64,000 nt of DNA from Shewanella carassii (lineage in GTDB: Bacteria > Pseudomonadota > Gammaproteobacteria > Enterobacterales > Shewanellaceae), in assembly GCF_002777975.1 (NCBI RefSeq), contig NZ_NGVS01000033.1:248001-312000 (forward strand), written 5' to 3'. Shown one piece after another: positions 57,128 to 64,000 of the stretch (position 1 is the first letter of the stretch; every line of letters begins with the position of its first letter). Under the pieces are notes generated by a model. That model did not search any database. It was not told the origin of the DNA and saw only the letters and a program-made list of their open reading frames with translations. A program made the translations under genes and the position numbers.

Positions 57128-58375
57128 ATGAATGGACTCTTCAGAAAGGAAGCTCTTGATTATTCCAATAAAAGGTTGTTGGGGAGTGTTTCTCTAGCTC
57201 AACCTTTATCTGTTCACTTTTGGGTTTTCACTGTTTTTTTGAGTGTTTTATCCATAATTTTATTCCTTTATTTTTCAGAATATGCCAGAAAGGAAACGGT
57301 GAGAGGTTACTTGCTTCCGGATGCTGGAATAATAAAAACATACCCTGTAAAAGGTGGAATCGTAACCGAATTACATGTCAAGGAGGGTGACAATGTTGTT
57401 TCTGGCCAACCAATCGCGGTCATTAGTGTTCAAAGTGGCACAGCGTCTGGCGAAGAGATTGGTGAAAAAATAGTATCTTCTTTATTATCACAAAAAGCCA
57501 TTCTACTGGAAGAAAAACAGCAACAAAGACAGCTTCACCAGAGCGAATTGTCACGCCTTAAACAGCGTAAAACTGATCTTGCAATTTCACTTTCAGTATT
57601 TAATCGCCAATCAGAAATAATGACGAGTAGACTTACTCTGCTGAAGACGGAATCTGAACAATATTCAACTTTACATGGAAAAGGTTATTTATCAGACATT
57701 GATTACAGAGCACAAAAGCAAAAACTATTGATAGCTGAGCAAGACTTGGAAGAGGTCAATGCCAATAAGGCGTCAGTTTCATCTGAGTTGAATCAGATAA
57801 ATGCGGAGTTAGCCTCTAATCCAATACAGTTTGAGCTAACTATTGTGTCACTTGAAAAACAGCTGATAGAGCTACAACGGCAGATAGATGAAATTAATAA
57901 TACTTACCGATTTGTGATAACAGCTCCAGAGTCAGGTGTAATTGCAGCAGTCTCCATTGTTCAGGGTGAGTTTGTTGCAGTGACCCGGCCCTTAGTCAGT
58001 ATTATTCCCGAAGGAGCTGAGTTAGTCGCTGAGCTCTTATTACCGACGCGTTCTGCCGGTTTTGTCCGCGAAGGAGATGAAGCCAGGCTGAGATTTGATG
58101 CATTTCCTTATCAAAGGTTTGGTTTTTTGGAAAGTCAGGTTGCACGTATTGATAAGGCATTGATTGTAGAGGGTGAGGCGAGTCTACCTATAACTTTAAA
58201 TGAGCCTGTCTATCGTGTAAGGACAATACTCTCAGCTCAGAGTGTTCAGGCTTATGGTGAATCTTTTAACCTAAAAAGCGGCATGTTGCTTGAAGCCGAT
58301 ATAGTGCTTGATCGACGTTCAATCTTTGACTGGTTATTGGATCCTATTTACAGCTTGAGAGGAAGAGTCGGTTAA
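57128..58375 (+). CDS. HlyD-type membrane fusion protein for peptide export
   Basis: A 415-residue periplasmic adaptor of the CvaA type. It has a short cytoplasmic start, one membrane helix (about residues 31-52, FWVFTVFLSVLSIILFLYF), a biotinyl-lipoyl-like segment (VKGGIVTELHVKEGDNVVSGQPIAVI), a long coiled-coil hairpin (about 125-265) and a beta-barrel/lipoyl half (FVITAPESGVIAAVSIVQGEFV). It would link the inner-membrane exporter to TolC. It stops two bases before the ATG of the C39 exporter, so the pair is coupled. AT-rich. Confidence 0.93.
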   Translation: MNGLFRKEALDYSNKRLLGSVSLAQPLSVHFWVFTVFLSVLSIILFLYFSEYARKETVRGYLLPDAGIIKTYPVKGGIVTELHVKEGDNVVSGQPIAVISVQSGTASGEEIGEKIVSSLLSQKAILLEEKQQQRQLHQSELSRLKQRKTDLAISLSVFNRQSEIMTSRLTLLKTESEQYSTLHGKGYLSDIDYRAQKQKLLIAEQDLEEVNANKASVSSELNQINAELASNPIQFELTIVSLEKQLIELQRQIDEINNTYRFVITAPESGVIAAVSIVQGEFVAVTRPLVSIIPEGAELVAELLLPTRSAGFVREGDEARLRFDAFPYQRFGFLESQVARIDKALIVEGEASLPITLNEPVYRVRTILSAQSVQAYGESFNLKSGMLLEADIVLDRRSIFDWLLDPIYSLRGRVG

Positions 58376-58376
58376 T

Positions 58377-60524
58377 ATGCAAACCTATACAGATACAACT
58401 CAAGATCCTTTGTCTTTGCTGGAGTTTTCCGGTACCAGACATGTGCCATTGGTTATGCAAACTGAAGTAGCAGAATGTGGTCTTGCATGCTTGTTAATGG
58501 TTGCCAGTTTTCATGGTCACAAGCAGGATTTATCATCTTTAAGGCAAAGCTTCAACGCCAGCTTAAGTGGAATAAATCTGCAACAGATGATTGCACTAGC
58601 CGACAAAATAGGACTATCCAGCAGAGCACTGAAATGTCCTATTGAAGAGGTGGGTAAGCTAGCTTTACCTTGCGTTTTACATTGGGATATGAACCATTTT
58701 GTGGTATTGACCGGTGTGACCAAGCGTTACATCTGTATCAATGACCCAGCGCAGGGTAAACGCAAAATGACTCTGCAGGAATTTAGCCTGCATTATACCG
58801 GTATTGCGCTGGAATTAGCGCCAAGTGCTGAGTTTAAAAAACAAGATTTACGCGTAAGGATGAAGTTGAGCCAGCTTTGGAGTCGTATGACAGGTCTAAA
58901 GCAGGGGTTACTGGCCTTATTGGTATTGTCGGTTATCTTGCAACTATTTTCCCTGGTAGCACCTTACTATATGCAGTGGGTTGTTGATGAAGTTCTCCTT
59001 AGTCGAGACCAACCATTGTTATTTGTATTGGCTGTGGGGTTTGGTTTGCTGGTTATTTTGAATGTTGTAACGACAGGGGTCCGCAGCTATTTAGTACTCA
59101 GACTTTCCAGCATGATGAATATTCAAATGGGAGTTAATCTGATAAGGCATTTGTTCAAGTTGCCAATGAGTTATTTTGAAAAACGACATATTGGTGACTT
59201 AGTATCGCGCTTTGGTTCATTGGCACAAATCCGCGAGCGACTAACTACGGGGTTAACAGAAACGCTGGTCGATGGGATTATGTCACTGGCAGTATTGGTA
59301 ATGATGCTGTTCTATTCAGTTAAACTAACCTTGGTCGTTATTGTTGCCATACTCTTATACACCCTATTGAGGCTGGCATTATATCAACCATTGAGACGTA
59401 CCACAGAGGAAACTATTCAATCCCAAGCCAAAGAACAAACCAACTTTTTGGAAAATATTAGGGGTGTCCAAACAATTAAACTTTTTACCTCTGAATATCT
59501 AAGGCAGAGCCTTTGGCAAAATCACTATGCGGAGGTGATTAATAGTGAAATCCGTCTAGGTAAGCTTAAGATTAGCTTTGATGTGGTTAATAAATTATTG
59601 TTTGGATTGGAAAATGTTATTGTTATCTATTTGGCGGCAATGGCCGTAATGGCTGGCAGTTTAACCGTCGGTATGATTTTGGCTTTTATCGCATACAAGA
59701 ACCAATTAACCGAAAGAATGACAAACTTTATAGAGCAGCTTATCCTCTTTCGGATGTTAAGATTGCATCTGGAGCGGATCTCCGATATCGCGATGAGTGA
59801 TATCGAGGCTAACCGTGATGCCAAATTTCAACTACCAGAAGCCAAGGGGGAACTCGAATTAAAAAACGTCAGTTTTCGCTATGCCGATAATGAAGCTTGG
59901 ATCATAAAAGATCTCAATCTTAAAGTAACATCGGGTGAATCTCTGGCCATTATTGGTGCCTCTGGTTGTGGTAAGAGTACTTTAGTAAAAATTATGCTTG
60001 GCTTGCTGAAACCTACTGAGGGAAAAGTATTGCTTGATGGTATCGAAGTTAGCAAGGTTGGGCTAATACAATACAGGAAGCAAATAGCAGCTGTTATGCA
60101 GAACGACACCTTGTTATCAGGTTCTGTACTGGACAATTTATGTTTCTTTGACCCGGAGCCGAACCTGCTTAAAGTACAGCAGTGTGCACATTTAGCAGCA
60201 ATTGATGAAGATATCAATCGGATGCCAATGGGGTACAACAGCCTGGTAGGTGATATGGGGAATCAGTTTTCTGGTGGTCAGGTTCAGCGACTATTGCTTG
60301 CCAGAGCCCTTTATAAAAGTCCTAAGTTGTTGTTTATGGATGAGGCCACCAGTCATTTGGATGTGATGAATGAAATACGTATAGGGGAGCAGATAAAGCA
60401 ACTTGCCATGACCAGAATTATCGTTGCACATCGCCCAGAAACTATTAAACAGGCAGATAGGGTATTGGTGATGCATATGGGGCAACTTCATACGCCTGAA
60501 TCTTTACAGCAGCAAGGAGCGTAA
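58377..60524 (+). CDS. C39 peptidase-containing bacteriocin ABC exporter
   Basis: A 715-residue CvaB-like transporter that cleaves leaders after Gly-Gly and exports the peptide. An N-terminal C39 cysteine peptidase has the nucleophile Cys34 in VAECGLACLLM, His107 in HWDMNHFVVL and Asp123 in INDPAQGK, so the triad is complete. Then come six membrane helices (about 180-450) and an ABC domain with Walker A GASGCGKST at 527-535, signature FSGGQVQRLLLARAL and Walker B LLFMDEATSHLD. Its substrates are very likely the two Gly-Gly peptides encoded just downstream. Confidence 0.96.
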   Translation: MQTYTDTTQDPLSLLEFSGTRHVPLVMQTEVAECGLACLLMVASFHGHKQDLSSLRQSFNASLSGINLQQMIALADKIGLSSRALKCPIEEVGKLALPCVLHWDMNHFVVLTGVTKRYICINDPAQGKRKMTLQEFSLHYTGIALELAPSAEFKKQDLRVRMKLSQLWSRMTGLKQGLLALLVLSVILQLFSLVAPYYMQWVVDEVLLSRDQPLLFVLAVGFGLLVILNVVTTGVRSYLVLRLSSMMNIQMGVNLIRHLFKLPMSYFEKRHIGDLVSRFGSLAQIRERLTTGLTETLVDGIMSLAVLVMMLFYSVKLTLVVIVAILLYTLLRLALYQPLRRTTEETIQSQAKEQTNFLENIRGVQTIKLFTSEYLRQSLWQNHYAEVINSEIRLGKLKISFDVVNKLLFGLENVIVIYLAAMAVMAGSLTVGMILAFIAYKNQLTERMTNFIEQLILFRMLRLHLERISDIAMSDIEANRDAKFQLPEAKGELELKNVSFRYADNEAWIIKDLNLKVTSGESLAIIGASGCGKSTLVKIMLGLLKPTEGKVLLDGIEVSKVGLIQYRKQIAAVMQNDTLLSGSVLDNLCFFDPEPNLLKVQQCAHLAAIDEDINRMPMGYNSLVGDMGNQFSGGQVQRLLLARALYKSPKLLFMDEATSHLDVMNEIRIGEQIKQLAMTRIIVAHRPETIKQADRVLVMHMGQLHTPESLQQQGA

Positions 60525-60540
60525 CTTGGTACTTAGGCAG

Positions 60541-60613
60541 TTTAAGTCAACCTCAATGGGAAAGCTGCTTAAGTCAAAGGCACGGTCAAGGTTTTGCGGC
60601 CGACCGTGCCTTT
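60541..60613 (+). promoter_or_regulatory. Repeat and 12-bp hairpin between exporter and peptide genes
   Basis: TTAAGTCAA occurs twice (from 60542 and 60570), then AAAGGCACGGTC (60576-60587) pairs exactly with GACCGTGCCTTT (60602-60613). No T-run follows. It may be a partial attenuator, an RNase processing site or a 5' stabiliser that raises peptide mRNA above exporter mRNA. Confidence 0.5.
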
Positions 60614-60678
60614 GAAAGGTCGCTTGATGAAAGCATCAAGTAAACACAGTTTCAAAATTTTAGTGAGAGAGAAATTTT

Positions 60679-60891
60679 ATGCAAGAACTAAATGATAAAG
60701 AGTTGGAAATAATAAATGGGGGAATTAGTGGGGCAGGATGTTTTACTCTCTCTGCTAGTACTTCCATTATGGGAGGAACTATTGGGGTAATCGCTGGAGG
60801 AATTTTTGGGCCTGCAGGTATGGTTGCTGGAGGTGTTTTTGGTGCTACAACAGGGCAAAGGTTCGGTTTGGCAATGTGTTCGATGTTATAA
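60679..60891 (+). CDS. Double-glycine-leader bacteriocin peptide A
   Basis: A 70-residue precursor. The 15-residue leader MQELNDKELEIINGG has the hydrophobic spacing and Gly-Gly of class II microcins and bacteriocins, so C39 cleavage should release a mature peptide of 55 residues. The mature part is hydrophobic and glycine-rich with GxxxG motifs (GGTIG, GGIFG, GGVFG), as in membrane-inserting two-peptide bacteriocins. It has one Cys near each end (Cys21 and Cys67 of the precursor). It lies next to the matching exporter and 15 bases before a sister peptide. No known bacteriocin is recognised. Confidence 0.88.
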   Translation: MQELNDKELEIINGGISGAGCFTLSASTSIMGGTIGVIAGGIFGPAGMVAGGVFGATTGQRFGLAMCSML

Positions 60892-60906
60892 GAGGGGAAG
60901 AGAAAA

Positions 60907-61110
60907 ATGCAAGAATTAACAGTTAAAGATACAGAGATAGTGAATGGTGGAATAAATTCTGGAGTATGTTCAGCTGCAATTGTCTCAGGCTCTGCACTTG
61001 CCGGCGGCATAGCTGCTGGATACTTCTCTCTGGGTCTAGGGTTCACTGGTGGGGCATCGGCTGGTGCCTTTTTCGGAGGATTTGTAGCAGCTGCGGTGTG
61101 CTATAGATAA
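60907..61110 (+). CDS. Double-glycine-leader bacteriocin peptide B
   Basis: A 67-residue precursor with leader MQELTVKDTEIVNGG, clearly related to that of peptide A, and a mature part of 52 residues. It is also hydrophobic and glycine/alanine-rich, with small-xxx-small motifs (SALAGGIAAG, GGASAGAFFGG). Cysteines are at positions 21 and 65, mirroring peptide A. AGGGGAAG lies upstream of the ATG. The two genes are adjacent and co-transcribed, the usual form of a two-component bacteriocin. Confidence 0.88.
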   Translation: MQELTVKDTEIVNGGINSGVCSAAIVSGSALAGGIAAGYFSLGLGFTGGASAGAFFGGFVAAAVCYR

Positions 61111-61117
61111 TCTTATG

Positions 61118-61137
61118 GGAAGGGGGGAACCCCTTCC
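61118..61137 (+). other. Hairpin after peptide B
   Basis: GGAAGGGG, loop GGAA, CCCCTTCC: a perfect 8-bp GC stem starting eight bases after the peptide B stop, followed by ATTAAC. It lacks the T-run of an intrinsic terminator and is probably a 3' stabiliser or attenuator before the small membrane genes. Confidence 0.5.
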
Positions 61138-61157
61138 ATTAACAGATAAAGTTAATT

Positions 61158-61307
61158 ATGAAAGATATAAACTTATATATTATATTAGCGTATGTTTTAC
61201 TTGTTTTTATTTTGATTTTCCCAATTGGCACTCTTTCTAAGATTGTAATTTTTATTGTAGGGCACGTTGTTATCTTGCTAGCTTACATTTTTAAAAGAGG
61301 TAAGTAG
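61158..61307 (+). CDS. Small membrane protein 1, candidate immunity protein
   Basis: 49 residues, too short for routine calling: MKDINLYIILAYVLLVFILI, then a polar turn (FPIGTLSK) and a second hydrophobic segment (IVIFIVGHVVILLAYIF) ending in KRGK, with the positive charge expected on the cytoplasmic side. Two-helix proteins of this size directly after class II peptide genes are typical immunity proteins. The ribosome site is weak. No sequence family is recognised. Confidence 0.6.
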   Translation: MKDINLYIILAYVLLVFILIFPIGTLSKIVIFIVGHVVILLAYIFKRGK

Positions 61308-61530
61308 AAATTATGTTCTAGGATTTTGCTAGTTTTTTAATGTTTTTATATATTGAGTTTTCTATAGCTTTAGGATTTTAGTATTCCTCTTGCGATATTT
61401 CAGTTTTTGAAAAAGTTAATGTTAGCTGTCGTTGTCATCCATTATTCCATAGGTTGTTTTTATTGGTAATATTAGTAATTATTTTAGCCAGAGTTTACAT
61501 GTCATACATTATTGAGTGTTGGAGGTGGAA

Positions 61531-61695
61531 ATGAAGTGGTTAAGTAAAGTGAAGGTAGAAGATCTATTCCCTACAGAGTACGCTTTGGTGGATTCATTTG
61601 GGTTGAGCATAATTTTTAAGTTAATCATTTTTGTCGTAGCATTTTCTTGGCTTGGCTTTATTCTTTTTGTTATTGTAAAGTTGTTTTTAAATTAA
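61531..61695 (+). CDS. Small membrane protein 2, candidate immunity protein
   Basis: 54 residues with an excellent ribosome site (GGAGGTGGAAATG): a polar, charged start (MKWLSKVKVEDLFPTEYALV) and a long hydrophobic helix from about residue 24 (LSIIFKLIIFVVAFSWLGFI) to the end LFLN. It is preceded by about 220 AT-rich bases that may hold a promoter. The context suggests immunity for one of the two peptides, or an accessory role. No family is recognised. Confidence 0.6.
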   Translation: MKWLSKVKVEDLFPTEYALVDSFGLSIIFKLIIFVVAFSWLGFILFVIVKLFLN

Positions 61696-61814
61696 TATGA
61701 TTACTGCTGAAGTTGAATTCGCGGTGGGTTCTATCACGAAAGGAAACGCTTATTCTCAGTAATGCAACGATTAAATTAGTTAGCGGAGGAGGACTCTCCT
61801 CAGCAGGATATAAG

Positions 61815-61964
61815 ATGTTAAAATTTATTTTAATCGGGTTTGTAGTGGTAGGTTTAACTATAATAGGCTTTAGGCATAAACTAGATTTTAGAACGAACAC
61901 AAAAGGTTTATTTTTAGGGTTTTTATTTATTTCCATTGGATTAACTTTAATACTAAATAACTGA
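61815..61964 (+). CDS. Small membrane protein 3, candidate immunity or accessory protein
   Basis: 49 residues from the ATG at 61815 (AGGA six bases upstream): MLKFILIGFVVVGLTIIGF, a charged loop (RHKLDFRTNTKG), then LFLGFLFISIGLTLILNN, that is two membrane helices. The frame is open upstream to a TTG at 61713, but that extension is polar and lacks a ribosome site. It is the last AT-rich gene of the locus. Confidence 0.55.
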   Translation: MLKFILIGFVVVGLTIIGFRHKLDFRTNTKGLFLGFLFISIGLTLILNN

Positions 61965-62251
61965 TCCTATTTGTGCTGCATCTTGCTGAACCATTGTGGC
62001 GCAAGAGTTTCCGGATATGTGATCCTGAAGCCCACCTCATTAGGCTGGTGTTCTAACTGCGTCAAGTTACTACTTGGAGACGATATCGGTTCAGTGATCT
62101 ACTTTTGGAGCAGTTATTTAGTTTGTTAGTGTTTTTTCTTTGTGGATTTCTTCATAAATTAACCATCATCTGTTGCCAATAGAAATTCTCGATTTAGGAA
62201 AGGGAACAGGCAAAGCTTTGGAGGCAAGTTTGGTTGAACAAATAAGAGAAT
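61965..62251. other. Right edge of the bacteriocin region
   Basis: 287 bases where base composition returns to the core value. No gene, transposase remnant, flanking repeat or clear terminator could be read here. Confidence 0.4.
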
Positions 62252-63259
62252 TTACAGCCCGGCTTTGGCCAGTTCGGTCGCCATCTGTTCAAGGCCGCTC
62301 AGGCCCTGGATATCGGTTTCCTTGAGTGGCAGTCGAAAGCGGCGCAGTTTGCTAAAGTTTGCGTCTATCTCTTCGAGGTGCACGGCTTCCTGCTGGCGGC
62401 GTTTGGCAAGAAAACTGCCATCGGCCTCGGGTGGCAGCAACCGATTGATTACCAAACCGGCCAGCGGTAACTGCTCGGCCTGCAAACTGGCCACGGCGCG
62501 GCGGGTTTCCAGAATAGGCAGCTTCTCTGGGGTCAGGACAAACAGCAGCCCTGTTTGCTGCGGATCTTTAATCAGCTCGCGGGTGCGCTGCAGCAGCCGT
62601 TGGCGCGCCAACAGGGTTTCGGCTATGGCCTTGTTGCGCGGTGCCATTCCGGCGGTGGCGTGCTCGGCCGGATCGTCGAAGGGGTTATCGACATCACGGC
62701 CTCGCCCGGGTGTCAGGTGCGACAGCATGGCGCCGAGCTTCTCTGATTTCTGATTGGCGCTCAGCATACCTTGGGTCCAGGCGGCCATCGCCTCAGGCAG
62801 GCTCAGCAGCCTAAGGGTATGGCCGGTGGGCGCAGTATCGAAAATAATCAGATCGTATTCACCGAGGCCGCTTTCCAGAGTCTTGGCAATCCGCTCCAGC
62901 AAAGCCGCTTCCTGGGCACCGGGAGACTGTCGGGTGAGACGCATCTGCCGCTCAATTTCAGCGAACATCTCCGGGCGGGTAAAACTTTTCAACTGTTGGC
63001 TGACCCGGTCGAGATGTTGGCGCACTTCCTCATCCGGGTCGATTTCCAGTGCATCCAGATTGGGTGCCAGCCGGGTGTAGTGATCGCCTATCTGCTTGGC
63101 AAAGGCATCGCTCAGGCTGTGGGCCGGATCTGTGGACACCAAAAGGACTTTCTTGCCGCGTCCGGCCGCCAACAGGGCCAGTGAGGAGGAGACAGTGGTC
63201 TTGCCGACACCGCCTTTGCCACCCACCCACAGAATACGTTTGTCGGTCAGCTGCGCCAT
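62252..63259 (-). CDS. ArsA/Get3-family ATPase
   Basis: A 335-residue deviant-Walker ATPase of the ArsA/TRC40 group: P-loop GGKGGVGKTTVSSSLALLAA, the switch II signature FDTAPTGHTLRLLSLPEAM, and VINRLLPPEADGSFLAKRRQQ. It has a single ATPase domain. No ArsB, ArsD or ArsR gene is nearby, so arsenite extrusion is not supported. The neighbours are a small Cys-Cys-ending protein and a CstA-like transporter in the same direction, and it probably serves that system, perhaps in assembly of a membrane protein. The C-terminal methionines/cysteines typical of ArsA metal sites are not evident. Confidence 0.85.
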   Translation of the reverse strand: MAQLTDKRILWVGGKGGVGKTTVSSSLALLAAGRGKKVLLVSTDPAHSLSDAFAKQIGDHYTRLAPNLDALEIDPDEEVRQHLDRVSQQLKSFTRPEMFAEIERQMRLTRQSPGAQEAALLERIAKTLESGLGEYDLIIFDTAPTGHTLRLLSLPEAMAAWTQGMLSANQKSEKLGAMLSHLTPGRGRDVDNPFDDPAEHATAGMAPRNKAIAETLLARQRLLQRTRELIKDPQQTGLLFVLTPEKLPILETRRAVASLQAEQLPLAGLVINRLLPPEADGSFLAKRRQQEAVHLEEIDANFSKLRRFRLPLKETDIQGLSGLEQMATELAKAGL

Positions 63260-63285
63260 AGCCCGTCCTTAATTAACATCTTGTT

Positions 63286-63558
63286 TCAACAGCATCTGAA
63301 CTGATCCAGCGGTGAGTGGGGCATACCCATACGCAGGTGCCAGTCATGGAACTTTTCCAGCATCAAGGGCTGCAGCTCCAGAGTGTAGTAACTGGCCGGG
63401 TTGGGTACCCCCATCATTTCGGAGAAGATCAGCAGCATAAAGAGATCGTCCTGCTCCCTGCGGGCGCGGGCGACTGCCGAGCGAAAAGGGGCGTTATACG
63501 CCTCTTCCGCCAGGTGGCTCAGGTCTTTGACCAATGCCTTGATCTTCGCCAGCTTCAT
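63286..63558 (-). CDS. Small protein with C-terminal Cys-Cys (cory-CC-star type)
   Basis: A 90-residue helical protein ending FRCC at the stop codon, with RSAVARARREQDDLFMLLIFSEMMGVPNPASYYTLELQPL. It fits the family I recall as cory-CC-star, named for the terminal two cysteines, found beside CstA and ArsA-like genes. Its ATG overlaps the stop of the CstA gene by one base (TGATG), so the two are translationally coupled. The ATPase gene follows 26 bases later. The function is unknown; the terminal cysteines could bind metal or be modified. Confidence 0.75.
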   Translation of the reverse strand: MKLAKIKALVKDLSHLAEEAYNAPFRSAVARARREQDDLFMLLIFSEMMGVPNPASYYTLELQPLMLEKFHDWHLRMGMPHSPLDQFRCC

Positions 63559-64000
63559 CAGTCGTTCTCCGCTGCGGTTTTACGCGCCTTGAGCGAGCGG
63601 CTCAACGTGGCACTGCACTCCAGTGAAATGACTATGGCGGCGATCAGTACCACCAAGTCCAGAGTGAACAGGAACCAATCCTGCTTGTCGTAGAAGCCCT
63701 TGAGCTGAATAAGTAGGCCCATGGTGGTCATCACCAGCAGGAAGATAAGCGGAGCCAGGGTATACCACATGGGGCGACCCAGTTTCACCAGCATCACTGT
63801 GATTACCAGCAGTGTCAGGCCAGCCAGCAACTGGTTGGTGGTGCCAAACAGCGGCCAGATCAGCATGCCACCCGAGCCGTCACCGCCGGCACCGAAGGCC
63901 AGCAGCAAGCAGGTACCCACGGCCAGCAGAGTGGCGACGGCGCCATTTTGCATCCAGTTGAGGTTATAGATGCTGCCCCATTCCTGGAAGATGTAACGCT
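63558..64000 (-). CDS. cstA: CstA-family transporter, C-terminal part (partial)
   Basis: The frame is open to the right window edge (first visible residues RYIFQEWGSIYNLNWMQNG) and ends at 63558. It shows GGMLIWPLFGTTNQLLAGLTLLVITVMLVKLG, PLIFLLVMTTMGLLIQL and a final helix with a basic tail, typical of the C-terminus of CstA/YjiY carbon-starvation and pyruvate/peptide transporters. Only the last 147 or so codons are in the window. It is the first gene of the cstA-CC protein-ATPase unit on this strand. Confidence 0.85.
   Translation of the reverse strand, partial: RYIFQEWGSIYNLNWMQNGAVATLLAVGTCLLLAFGAGGDGSGGMLIWPLFGTTNQLLAGLTLLVITVMLVKLGRPMWYTLAPLIFLLVMTTMGLLIQLKGFYDKQDWFLFTLDLVVLIAAIVISLECSATLSRSLKARKTAAEND

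Noticed and set aside
60907..61046. Minus-strand ORF opposite the peptide genes (60660-61046)
   Set aside because: Its composition (Pro/Ala-rich) is the mirror image of the Gly/Ala-rich peptide codons, and it has no ribosome site. It is a shadow frame.
62252..63259. Arsenite efflux ATPase ArsA
   Set aside because: There is only one ATPase domain and no arsB, arsD, arsR or arsC nearby; the neighbours are cstA-like and the Cys-Cys protein.
1..64000. CRISPR arrays, rRNA, tRNA genes or insertion sequences
   Set aside because: No regularly spaced repeats, no rRNA sequence, no tRNA cloverleaf and no transposase frames were noticed by eye. A tRNAscan and IS search would settle it.

Overview
The window is a chromosomal segment of a gamma-proteobacterium, almost certainly a Shewanella. 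The evidence is gene content and order: rodZ-ispG-hisS-yfgM-bamB-der, xseA/guaB-guaA, tadA-mltF-purL, cydABX, and especially ompW...metA followed by the branched-chain acyl-CoA catabolic cluster (thiolase, mmsA, acyl-CoA dehydrogenase, two crotonase-fold enzymes, mmsB, SDR), an arrangement I recall from Shewanella genomes. Most of the window is moderately GC-rich core genome. Two segments are clearly AT-rich and look acquired: about 11.8-16.8 kb and about 56.5-62.0 kb.

Layout. 0-7 kb: the end of a pilW-like gene, then cell shape (rodZ), isoprenoids (ispG), translation (hisS), envelope assembly (yfgM, bamB) and ribosome GTPase (der). 7-11.8 kb: xseA divergent from guaB-guaA (GMP synthesis). 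11.8-16.9 kb: a cargo island at the 3' end of guaA. It is bounded by a 43-bp direct repeat that duplicates the guaA terminator and carries one large Mrr-nuclease/NACHT STAND ATPase, a probable anti-phage gene. 17-21 kb: a LysR regulator, two tandem Old Yellow Enzyme reductases and a VOC protein. 21-30 kb: a second LysR regulator divergent from a non-canonical PurA, then tadA, mltF and purL. 30-34.2 kb: a 1.2-kb non-coding stretch holding an apparently complete minus-strand gene for a 26-residue peptide with promoter and terminator, then cydA-cydB-cydX. 34-38 kb: a nucleotidyltransferase, ompW behind an FNR-type box, a degenerate SDR, and a MetJ-box-preceded lipoprotein-metA pair. 38.6-46.4 kb: valine/isoleucine acyl-CoA catabolism. 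46.4-56 kb: unknown secreted and membrane proteins, an S9 peptidase lipoprotein, cueR and a four-HMA copA, a small cysteine-rich secreted protein, and ybiT. 56.1-62 kb: a decayed ricin-type lectin, then a bacteriocin locus: HlyD-type adaptor, C39-peptidase ABC exporter, two double-glycine-leader peptides and three tiny membrane proteins that could provide immunity. 62.2-64 kb: an ArsA/Get3-like ATPase, a small protein ending in Cys-Cys, and the end of a CstA-like transporter, all on the minus strand.

The most promising undescribed material is the two-peptide class II microcin-like locus (57.1-62 kb), followed by the guaA island with its STAND protein and the free-standing 26-residue peptide gene between purL and cydA. 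All functional statements rest on reading the sequence and on remembered family signatures. No database search was run.
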